A DNA stretch of 64,000 nucleotides from Cheilinus undulatus (Eukaryota > Chordata > Actinopteri > Labriformes > Labridae): contig NC_054885.1 in assembly GCF_018320785.1 (NCBI RefSeq), forward strand, positions 8,134,921 through 8,198,920, given 5' to 3'. The notes beneath the pieces were generated by a model. The model was not told the DNA's origin and made no database searches. It saw only the letters and a program-made list of their open reading frames with translations. The position numbers and the translations under genes were made by a program. Below, in pieces: positions 46,346 to 56,507 of this stretch (within the stretch, counting starts at the first letter, position 1; the number at the start of each line of letters is the position of its first letter).

Positions 46346-47780
46346 GCTGTAAGTGCTATAAGTCTTTGAAAGGGTTTTGTACTTGTACAGGTCAAAACGT
46401 TTTGTTGCTTGAAATTGTATACAGGCATATTTGTGAGCATCTGTAAAGGTCTGTATTTGTGTTGTCTTTAAATGTATATGTAATTTTGGGTTATAGTCTA
46501 ATTCATACTTTTAGATGTAAGTTTAAGTTTACATTAGGGATGGGGATCCTCAATTATTATTGAAATTGATACTGTTATCGATACCCCTTATTGATCTGAG
46601 TCCTTATTAATACCACTAACAATACTTTTCTTATAATTTGGGGTAAAGACAAAATGAGGACAAAAACTTACAATAGAAGTGGTAAAAACTGAGTTGTGTT
46701 TGAGTTAAAATGTCATGATTCAGTCTGTAACATTTATTTTATATCCCTCAAATACAAACAATTTCCTCATATTTACAGCTGTATTGACTTTTCTTGTCCA
46801 AAACTAAATTTTCCTATTTTATATGGGACATTTGAACATATCATAGCATAAAGTATACAGTCGTCTAATTTACTTTGTTTACAGAAATGCACCATATTCT
46901 CCTTCTATCAGGTCATAAAGTTTGCTAATTAACTTCAATTCTGTCGATTCCAGCATGGATTTCTACACTGTGTTAATATTTTTAACAAACAGGACTTGTT
47001 GCAAGGTTTGGGAGCACTTTCAGCATTTATCTGAGCACATGAAGAAGAAAACTGTATAGGAGTGGATGACGTTTGTTATGACTGTCTATACTCCCAGCAC
47101 AGGCAGGGTGTTCCAGCCAGGTTTTGACCTGATTTTCTCCACTCAGCAACATACCTGCTGAGAATAATGCTGATGGATGGATCTATTTTCCTGAGGGAAA
47201 AGCAACAGCTTACAAACACGAGACATCTCCTACATTTAAGCACCCCCTCTATTAACCATATCATTACTTACACAAACTTCTACACAGAAGTGACACAATT
47301 TACCACATGACGACCAGGGTTTGGGTCAACACCCGGGTCCATAAGGACCCGCTTCTGTATTTTTCAAAAACCCAAAAATCAGTACCGTTTTGGCTTATTG
47401 ATACTGCTATTGAGTCTCACAGGCTCCCTGACAGACAGTTTGGGGGGGCAGGTGCTCAGTGAAAAATAAGGGCACTGTGTGCAGCATGTGGAACTGCCGC
47501 GCCTGCCTAGAAAAGAATAATAAAATTTTTAATAATAGCCTATTTTTTAAAGTCTTGATAATAGCCTATTAAGGTGAATACAAGATTACTGCAAGTCCTG
47601 TAACATAGAAATAACTGATGGTTGGTACAAAAATAATATAATTAGCTAATATAGCTTCATGCCTGATTGAGTACCGCCAAACCACTTTGTGTAGTTAAAA
47701 TAAAATGTGGACAGCTTTTAAGATATTTCAATAAAATTAGAGGAACAGTTCAACTTTAAAATCTGAGCTTTAAAAGGCCC
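46346..47780. other. Gene-free stretch, repeats only
   Basis: An interspersed repeat starts about 46535 (ggggatcctcaattattattgaaattgatac) with matching 'cttattgatactgctattgag' words near 47394. The middle is unassigned. The minus-strand frame 47076-47264 has no recognisable domain. Confidence 0.35.
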
Positions 47781-47789
47781 TAAACAGTT

Positions 47790-48160
47790 AACATGTAACC
47801 TTGCAAAGCAGATGAATACACCCGTTTCCTTGTTTTTCACTGGCGAATCCATCTTGCAAAGCTCCCATCTGAAATGTTTGGGCCCGGTTAGAAAGTGACA
47901 GGACCAATCAGCGACGAGGGACAGTACTTTCAGGCTCAGCAGAGTCGTGACGTAAACAAACAGCAGCAAGAGCTGGTGCAGTTATGGAGGAAGAGATTAG
48001 TGTGGATGCTGCTAAAGCACCTGTTTTATCAGAACTTGACAACATTTCTTTGTTAAAAGAAGAACCAAGAACAGCAGTGAGTAGTTTTCTTTTCAAAAAC
48101 GATACAAGTCGAGTACTTACATGTCTTTAGTCGCCATGTTTTGCGTTATTCCTTTGTTAA
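47790..48160. mobile_element. Inverted copy of the 6.47-6.80 kb element, with coding-like stub
   Basis: It is the reverse complement of 6470-6800. The + strand reads ATG GAG GAA GAG ATT AGT... (47984 onward), giving MEEEISVDAAKAPVLSELD, and the frame then decays. The same stub is present in the other copy, so both descend from one element that probably carried a first coding exon. Confidence 0.65.
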
Positions 48161-49090
48161 GCAGGTGAGCAGTCGGCTAATATATGCTCAGTTGTGTTTG
48201 GTGCTGTATGAGTTAAAGTTAAATTCACTCAAGTTTTCATTATACATTACTTCAATTTTTTAGGGCAACTGGTTTCCTAAAATTTTTTAAGTAAATTCAA
48301 CTCATCTGGGCTTACAGTGAACAGCAAAAGTTCTCTTTCAGATGAAGTGCCATTGAAATGCAAACATTAATGCTAAGAACTCCAAACTTTCATATACTAT
48401 GTAGCCTACTTTGGGTGTTTTGTAGTTACTGATAAACCAGACAAAAAGTATCACTTTGTTATCCAGAAGTACTATGCTGTAGAAAAAAGTTCAGCATATC
48501 ATAGATTCTGTTTTGGCAGAACACACGTCCTCTCGCACTCTGCATGCTGATCTCGGCAGGCGGGCGTAACTCAGCAAAACACCCGCTACCGGGGGATGGC
48601 TAGCAAGAGCAGAGAATTTTGGTTTGGATTCAGTGGTGTAGAGCTGCTACATTATGTAGATGTAGCATTATCGGTGAAGGAGGATGGGGAGAATTTGAAA
48701 ATCTGGCACAGCGAGCAGTCCGAGGCAGACAAGCAGAGGCTAAGCTAGGCTAAGTTGTGGTAGAAGAGGACAGGGAGGCTAAAAGAAAGGCAGCTAAACT
48801 GTGAGGGTGTTTATTGTTAAGTGTATGTACATGTAAACAGTAGCGATGAGAAGTAGAATGAGTAAAAAAAAAAAATATCTGTAGTGCGATCGAGACGTAG
48901 GAAAACACAGCAGCTCCTCCAGGTGCATAACGGCAGCTCTACTCACATGAGATTAATATGACGTAGAGACCTCTGGTGATTTTTAATCATTACAGACAAT
49001 GTCGATTATTTTGGGCGTAACACTATTGAATGCCAACATCACGTAGCAGGAATGGTATCCACCTGTTCCAAACTATGGGATCAAATGAAT
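48161..49090. other. Gene-free stretch
   Basis: No supported gene. A segment near 48950-49010 (cacatgagattaatatgacgtag...cattacagacaatgtcga) resembles 15408-15475, downstream of cassette 2. It may be another fragment of the duplicated intron. Confidence 0.4.
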
Positions 49091-49292
49091 AGCCCTTTTG
49101 TATAGGTTACCATCTGTGTTCATTATTTCTTGTGTGTTAGTATTTTTGGAATCATGTTATTTTGTAATCTGGATCCTTTCCTGTCTTTGCATGTGTCCGT
49201 GTTGTTCTCTTGTTGAGATGTCCTTGTTTCCTGTTTGTTTTTTTTGTAGTTGCATTCCCCTGTGTGTGTGTGACTCCAGTTTTCTTCCTGCC

Positions 49293-49907
49293 TTAGGCCG
49301 GCCACACACAAGTAGATTTTTAAATCTAAAATGATTTTTAAAATGTGGGAGATCACAGACATGAGGACAATTTCAAATGATTTTTCATCTTTAATTATCT
49401 GGCCACACACACTTGACAACTCAGACAGACTGTCAGATCACTGGAGACCACACCTGCCGACCTGCCAATGACCTTAAATGATCACGTGACTTAAAAAAAC
49501 CACAGAGACAGATGTCTGTCGAACTCACTAGCCCTCCAAAACAGGCTGTCCTGGCATGTTTTACAGATGCAGTAATAAATCATAAAACAAGGGAAAAACT
49601 ATGGATGAAATCCTAGCTGGAATTAAGCTACAGTTGTGTTTATGGTTGAAAGTACGTATGATCAGTCTGGCGACATTATCCCGTCTGTTCACGCTCATTG
49701 GTTGTTGGGGGTAGTTCATCAGGCACTATGGCCTTGAATCATAAATATCAAACATGTTTGATATTTATGATTCGGGGTCTTGGAGGATACAACGCGTTGG
49801 AGCAGAAAAACAATCGTGTTGACACCACATACTTGAGGATTATTCAGAAAAATTATCGTTTGGCCTCAAATCGGGCCTAAAGTCCTATAGTGTGTGGTCA
49901 GCCTTAA
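49293..49907. mobile_element. MITE with TTAGGCCGGCCACACAC termini
   Basis: The left end TTAGGCCGGCCACACAC pairs with the right end GTGTGTGGTCAGCCTTAA. It is the most intact of three copies (others at 21969-22609 and 39200-39730). No coding frame. Confidence 0.8.
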
Positions 49908-50199
49908 ACGATTTTAAAAACATGGCAGATGAAAGACATCAGGACAATTTCAAACTATTTTTCATTTTTAAGCCTCGGAAAGCAAACACTAGATTACTCA
50001 GCCGTTCGCACTTTAAATTCTGGAGCAGCTGATTTGACCACGGAAATCAGAGGAGCGGCTGGCTTGACTGCAGTCATTTACGCACGTTCCCCTGTCCTGG
50101 GCACACCCAACAGTAGTTTGACGGAAGCTTTTTCTTCTTTGTGTGGACTTAGATTCATTGATATGACTTATTGCGGTCTTTTACAGTTTTACTAGTAGT

Positions 50200-50708
50200 A
50201 GCTTTAGCTAACATGAATATTTAAAGCCCCCTCTTGGACCAAGGTATGTTTTATCAGTCCGTTTCGTGGGTATAAAACACACGAGCAGAAACAAAAAACA
50301 AGCTTTTTTTTTAATTTTTCCGTTTTGCGCAAGAAAAACAAAAAAAACAGAAATGGGTTGTTTTTTCTTTTTTCTTTTTTTTTTTCATTTTGAGCACAAA
50401 ACAAAAAAACAGGAAATGGTTTGTTATTTCGTTTTTTCGTTTTCACCCAAAAAATGAAAATACCTCTCCATATTTCGTTTCATTGGTGGGCGGGACTTCG
50501 AATCCTGCCTGTGCAGTGCCTTTCAAAATAAAGGTCCTACCCTTTAAAATGACCAAGGTACATGTTATCAGTCCGTTTCCTGGATATAAAACACACAAGC
50601 AGAAACAAAAAAACAGGCTGGTTTTTTTCATTGATATGACTTATTGCGGTCTTTTACAGTTGTTCTAGTAGTAGCTTTAGCTAACATGAATATTTAAAGC
50701 CCCCTCTT
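50200..50708. repeat. Partial tandem copies of the inverted-repeat arm
   Basis: The block 'ggaccaaggtNtgttttatcagtccgtttcgtggg' with its A/T-rich continuation occurs at about 50236, about 50560 and 50709. Open frames in it encode only Lys/Phe-rich low-complexity sequence. Confidence 0.75.
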
Positions 50709-51406
50709 GGACCAAGGTGTGTTTTATCAGTCCGTTTCGTGGGTATAAAACACACGAACAGAAACAAAAAACAAGCTTTTGTTTCATTTTTCCATTTTGT
50801 GCAAAAACAACAAAAAACAATGAAAACGGGTTGTTTTTTCTTTTTTTTTTCATTTTGAGCCCAAAACAAAACAACAGGAAATGGTTTGTTTTTTCGTTTT
50901 TTCGTTTTCACCCAAAAAATCAAAATACCTCTCCATATTTCGTTTCATTGGTGGGCGGGACTTCGAATCCCGCCTGTGTGATGCCCTTCAAAATAAAGGT
51001 CCTACCCTTTAAAATAAAGCTCCTGCTTTGGCAGGCATGGAGAAGCTGACTTTAGTTGTATTGCCTGCCCCCATATGCACCTATTCAGAGGTTACACGGA
51101 AGTAGGCTGTCTATTGAGTGAGAGAGAGGTATTTATCAGCGACAAGACACAGCAAGACAAGACCGACGAGGAACACTGAGAGTAGGTATTTAAAATGACC
51201 AGCAGGTGTCGCTGTGCGTCAACATTGCCTTCAGTCATCCCCTATAAACATCCCAGTGATTTATACATGGATATGGATTTTTTCAGGCAGCATGACCTCA
51301 AAAAAGGCTTTAGTTTGGAGATACCCCTACCCAGCTCGAACAACACACCACCATGTTTCTTCATATCCAATTAATGTGTCACATTCATGAAACGGATGGT
51401 TGTGGA
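50709..51406. repeat. Left arm of a 4-kb inverted repeat
   Basis: It runs from 'ggaccaaggtgtg' to 'ggatggttgtgga' and is nearly identical to the reverse complement of 53958-54697. Confidence 0.9.
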
Positions 51407-51849
51407 ACTTTATTTCTGTGGGAAATACATTTTTTTTTTGGCTGTTATTTAGGTCTACCCTTATATCTGGAAAAAGAGCCAAGATAAGCCTGTCCAATCA
51501 GGGATGAGGTGACAAAAAAAAGCCCGGAGTTCCATAATGCTCACTCAGATTTCCATCCGATGTGCGGTGGTAAGAAGTTGGTACCAGCCCAACATAACTA
51601 GAAAGTCAAATTCATTTTTATGTAAATACAAACTGATATAAACTCATGCAAACACAACTTTCTCAGTCTGGTGAGAACTGAGTGGACACCCTCCCTCTGA
51701 GCCTGTCAGGGCCCGGGGCTTTGTGTGGGATGATTCTGCGCAGGATGGAGGTCACCAGCTGTTTGTCGATGGTGAGTGTTTGGCAGGGGGGACATCTCCC
51801 AAAAGTTCATACTTTATCTTTTAAAGCAGTGTGCTCTCATATATGTGAT

Positions 51850-51950
51850 GTTTTGAATTACACTCTTAGAACAGCGGTTTGGCTTAATAGGTAGAACGGC
51901 CGCTTGGCATCATAGTAAGCTCGATCTCATGTAGCGCTAATGTCTCATTT
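51850..51950 (+). other. Weak tRNA-like stretch
   Basis: 'gcggtttggcttaataggtagaacggccgcttggcat...agctcgatctc' loosely recalls tRNA A- and B-box order, but neither box is a good match. It is recorded only as a possible SINE scrap. Confidence 0.15.
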
Positions 51951-52133
51951 AAGTTATCAAAGTTGATGACATGTATTTATATATCATTACTATCGCACAA
52001 TCCGATATTAATTAAAAAAAAAAAAAAAAAAACTTCAAACATGTTATAATTTTTAGTAAGATAGTATAGGCCTATATAAATGTACATATATGAAAAATAG
52101 CAGCTTCCAAATACTGGGCTCGAACCCTCCAAC

Positions 52134-53957
52134 CAGGGCCGTTTCTGGGCATAGGCGATATAGGTGGTTGCCTAGGGCGCCAGGATGTAGCAATAGAGCC
52201 CTGCGTCGGACAGCTAACACCCTACCTGCCCATTCCCCCTGATTTCCTGATCATTAACACCTGCTGGTGTGTGTGTGTGTCATCCTACGGAAGAGTATTA
52301 GGGCCACTGAAAAAAAAAATTTGAGACAAATTTTTTTTTCACTTGTGAGAAAAAAGTCAGAATTCTGAGATTAAAGTCAGAATTCTGAGAAAAAAGTCAG
52401 AATTCTGAGAAAAAAGTCAGAATTCTGAAAACAAAAAAATTGAGACTTTTTTTTTCATTTGAAGAATAAACTCAGAATTCTGACTTTAATCTCAGAATTC
52501 TGACTTTAATCTCAGAATTCTGACTTTAATCTCAGAATTCTGACTTTTTTCTCAGAATTCTGACTTTAATCTTAGAATTCTGACTTTAATCTCAGAATTC
52601 TGACTTTTTTCTAAGAATTCTGACTTTAATCTCAGAATTCTGACTTTTTTCTCACAAGTGAAAAAAAAATTCTCTCAAAATTTTTTTTTCAGTGGCCCCA
52701 ATACTCTTCCGTATCATCCCTCTCTTCCACCTGCACCCGCAAAATGCGTGTCTAATTCCTCCTACAGTCTGACCACGTAAAACATGGAATGACAGAAGCT
52801 GCGTTCAGTTTAAGAAATTATAATACTGCGTTCACTGAAGCACTGTCCTTGACAAATATGGTTTTACATGTTCTAGTTAAAGTTTTCTCACTGAATGAAG
52901 CAAGAAAGAAAACTCTCACATCCTCGTCAGCCATAACAGCTGGCAGCCTGGACTAATTTAACCCTGGTTATATTAATAAGAGTAATGTCAGGATCATATT
53001 GACAGACATTATGTACACATCCTTTGTTTTTAAGCCATAGGTGGAATTATTTTCTGATCATTGTTCGCTATAGTGCCAGAAAGCGCAGCGCTCCATCAGC
53101 TTTCTCTGAGTGTTCTTTTTAATCTGTTTGCCCCTTTCTGTCCCTGTCCCTGTTTGTAAATTAAACGCTTTATGAAAAGAGGCCAATCTTTATGGATAGA
53201 AGAAATTTCCCCTCAAATTACAGAATGTTGGCTCAGTATCTCTGTGCCAGTCTCTTCCTGTGCGTCATGAAGCGCATCAGTGCAGTGAAGACACTCATAC
53301 TGTATGTCTGCAGCTCTATGAGGAGCTTTAAAGCTTCTGTGCGCATTTAAAGAAATTAGACTGTGCCCTGTTTACTGACTTAAACAGTTTTAGTGCAAGC
53401 AAAAATTAAATTCAGACCTGATCCCAACACAGCTCTCTAACTTTGTTCTTTTAGCAGAGCTAACAGGATAATTCTCGTTAAAAAAAAAGGCTGCAGGTGC
53501 TCTTGAAATATGTCTGTAGTTAATTATGTCACAATGTGTTAATAACCCTGCATTTCTGACACTGTGCTGATATGATGTGTAAATCTTGTGTGGTAGATAA
53601 GTTAATCAGTCAGAGGTGGAGCCATGGGGGGGCTTGTGGGGTCTATGCCCCTAATGTTTTCTCAAAACATTCAGTCTTTAACTTTGGTAAAAGTACATTA
53701 TCTCTGATTACTGATGATTGTAAAAAGAACTATCTTGGATTTTGATAAACAGATTGACCCTGCTGAAAAAATAAAAAATAAATAAAAAAGCAGATGTTTG
53801 TTTTTTATTTAAACTTTGAAAAGCTTAAAAGCACATGCTGCAGAATAAATACAATTTCTGCATTTTTTAAATAATTATAGGGAGGTGGGATGGGGGGGGG
53901 GGGGGGCACTAAATTGTAAGTTCGCCTAGGGCACCAAAATGGCGTGAAACGGCCCTG
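52134..53957. mobile_element. hAT-like non-autonomous element
   Basis: It starts CAGGGCCGTTTC and ends GAAACGGCCCTG, perfect 12-base hAT-style termini. Subterminal 'gcctagggcgccaggatg' at the left and 'cgcctagggcaccaaaatg' at the right support one element. The 8-base flanks match only partly. A hairpin element is nested inside. No transposase frame survives. Confidence 0.8.
52286..52713. mobile_element. Hairpin element of GAATTCTGA repeats
   Basis: Long inverted ends TACGGAAGAGTATTAGGGCC at the left and GGCCCCAATACTCTTCCGTA at the right enclose about 20 alternating units around AGAATTCTGACTTT. The left half is the complement of the right half. TCATCC flanks it on both sides (52280-52285 and 52714-52719), a likely 6-base target duplication. 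Confidence 0.85.
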
Positions 53958-54697
53958 TCCACAACCATCCGTTTCATGAATGTGACACATTAATTGGATA
54001 TGAAGAAACATGGTGGTGTGTTGTTCGAGCTGGGTAGGGGTATCTCCAAACTAAAGCCTTTTTTGAGGTCATGCTGCCTGAAAAAATCCATATCCATGTA
54101 TAAATCACTGGGATGTTTATAGGGGATGACTGAAGGCAACATTGACGCACAGCGACACCTGCTGGTCATTTTAAATACCTACTCTCAGTGTTCCTCGTCG
54201 GTCTTGTCTTGCTGTGTCTTGTCGCTGATAAATACCTCTCTCTCACTCAATAGACAGCCTACTTCTGTGTAACCTCTGTACTGTGTACACAACTTGCTTT
54301 AATTTCGAATAGGTGCATATGGGGGCAGGCAATACAACTAAAGTCAGCTTCTCCATGCCTGCCAAAGCAGGAGCTTTATTTTAAAGGGTAGGACCTTTAT
54401 TTTGAAGGGCACCACACAGGCGGGATTCGAAGTCCCGCCCACCAATGAAACGAAATATGGAGAGGTATTTTGATTTTTTGGGTGAAAACGAAAAAACGAA
54501 AAAACAAACCGTTTCCTGTTTTTTTGTTTTGTGCTCAAAATGAAGAAAATGAAAAAACAACCCATTTCTGTTTTTTTTTTTTGTTTTTTGTTTTTTGTTT
54601 TTTGCGAAAAACGAAAAAATAAAAAAACAGCTTGTTTTCTGTTTCTGCTTGTGTGTTTTATACCCACGAAACGGACTGATAAAACACACCTTGGTCC
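53958..54697. repeat. Right arm of the 4-kb inverted repeat
   Basis: It is the reverse complement of 50709-51406, slightly longer because of T-tract expansion near 54570-54605. It abuts the end of the hAT-like element exactly. Confidence 0.9.
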
Positions 54698-54904
54698 TCT
54701 TGATACACTGACATAACTCAACCACTTTGAAAAGCTTTTTCTATTCCCTACAAAATCTTTCTCCTTCTCCCTCTTCCATTTTCTGTTACATGCCCCTGAG
54801 AGCTTTCTTTTCTGCCTCTCCATCTTTAGGTCCCTGTCATCAGATGATAACACGATTCAAATGAAAACATGCTTGCTCAAGGGGGTGTGCACTGGAGCCC
54901 CAGT

Positions 54905-54960
54905 AGTGTGTGTGTGGGTGTGTGTGTGTGTGTGTGTGTGGGTGTGTGTGTGTGTGTGTC
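54905..54960. repeat. (TG)n microsatellite
   Basis: An imperfect TG dinucleotide tract with GGG interruptions. The open frames across it are artefacts. Confidence 0.9.
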
Positions 54961-55617
54961 TGGGGGGGGGGCTGAGGGGCGCCTAATCAGTGACGTGCCT
55001 CTGTTATTATTATTATTGATCATATCATTTACACATGCACAAACAGCTGTTAAATACAGAAAATGCCTACTCAAAATTATTTTCGCTTTGGCACCCCCTC
55101 TAGCGCGGCGCCCCTATGCATACCCACTTTTTGTGCCACTGGCCACTGTGTAGGGCTCCTCATCAGTCAGCCAAAACTGTTATTGTCTGTGAATAAAATG
55201 ATGTTATTGATATTGATGATCAGACTGTGTATGAAACCACATCAGATGAAACAGACAGGACCACGTCTGAGAAATAGCAGCAGATCAGGAGGCTGAAACT
55301 GATTTTTCCAGTAATAGATTTGCCTTTTGGCTTTATCTGAAAAACTGTATGCAGTCTAAATGTCTGCTAAATCTGCACTTTCCCTGATATAAGCCTTTGG
55401 CTGGGTCCTAATGCTAGCGGCTCCTGCTGCTTCCCATTCAGTAGATAGTCTATAATTAAGATGACGACTCTTTTAACATCTATTGTTTGTTAAACTGTCT
55501 TCACCAGGGTATGGAGTTGGCTCACTTATTTCAAAGATAATAAATTGCTGTTTAATCCCCTCTCTGCTTTTCTTCCTCCAGAATTTCTCTCTGTGTAAAG
55601 ACACAAAAACCTCCATC

Positions 55618-56337
55618 ATGCCCACTGCAGACCAGTTGCTGGAGCAAATGTACTCCTGGATGAAGCAGAGGAAGGAGTGTGCAGAGAAGCTGAGGAAGCT
55701 TGCAAAGGAGCTTGAGTCAATCAGGGAGAAATCCAATGGCTTTCAAGCTATTGGCTCCACGGTGACAGCAGTTGGATCGGCATGTCTTGTCGGAGCTGGC
55801 CTGGCCACTCTGTTCACCGGTGGCTTAGCTGCTCCATTCTTGGGTGTAGTAGGAGGAGTGTATACAGGTGTAGGTGTCAGCGTGTCTTTGATTACCAAGC
55901 TGGTTGAGCACCTCTCGTCAAGTGACACCATGAAAGAGGCCAAGAGGATAGAGGAGAAGTGCAATGAATTAACAGAGAAAATTCAGAGACTGTATGATCA
56001 ACTGAAGGAAGAAGTGCAGCAGAAGGTGACCTTTGAAGACGCTGATGACCTGGACAACTACATCATGATTGAAATCATGGGAGCCACGGCACGACGGAGT
56101 GGATGGAGTGTTCCAACCCAAACCCCCTTCATGTCCCAAGGACAAACAAACCTGTCTCACAGACGGCGTCTCATCATACCTAATTCTAAACTAATTGGAA
56201 TTGCTGGTGTTTTAGCATTTTTCAGCCTGAAAGCTAAAGGGAAGGGAACTCAACTTCTGTTTGCCAAAGGAGGAGAACAACTGCTGAAAGAAGTCTCTAA
56301 AACTGGACTGAAAACAACCCTTAAAGGAGGTGCCATG
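55618..56337 (+). CDS. Gene C, exon with start codon: second APOL-like gene
   Basis: The acceptor tcttcctccag (AG at 55580-55581), a short 5' UTR and ATG at 55618 mirror gene B. The exon encodes 240 residues with the same order: charged helix, Gly-rich hydrophobic hairpin (about 42-96, containing LFTGGLAAPFLGVVGGVYTG), charged helix, ARRSGWSVPTQ linker and a second hydrophobic stretch. It ends KGGAM at a phase-0 donor (ATG|GTAAGA). It is about 82% identical to gene B, with one residue deleted in the 186-194 region. The hairpin core is unchanged while the flanking helices carry most replacements. The frame is intact, so it is probably functional. As an APOL-like protein it would act at membranes. 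The 5' promoter is most likely one of the three cassettes at 41.6-44.2 kb. Confidence 0.84.
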
Positions 56338-56501
56338 GTAAGAATAACACAGAAAAACATGGTTGAAACTCAGGAAATTAAATTAATGTTCACCAAAGCA
56401 GAGAGAAACAGAGGCAGATGAGAATCTGTACAGTGCAGATAAAAAGTTTTCACTTCCTTGGAAGTTTTTACTTTTATTGATTTTATAAATAAATCATGGT
56501 C

Positions 56502-56507
56502 AATAAA
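56502..56507 (+). terminator. Intronic AATAAA after the read-through stop of exon 1 (gene C)
   Basis: Read-through of the exon 1 donor stops at 56421 after 28 more residues, ending in the same KAERNRGR as gene B. AATAAA follows about 80 bases later in Tc1-like sequence. Confidence 0.35.

Noticed and set aside
50200..51050. CRISPR-like spaced repeats
   Set aside because: The copies are long, diverged, A/T-rich duplications in a vertebrate genome with no short direct repeats and unique spacers.
54869..55153. Open frame containing VCVGVCVCVCV
   Set aside because: This is a translated (TG)n microsatellite.
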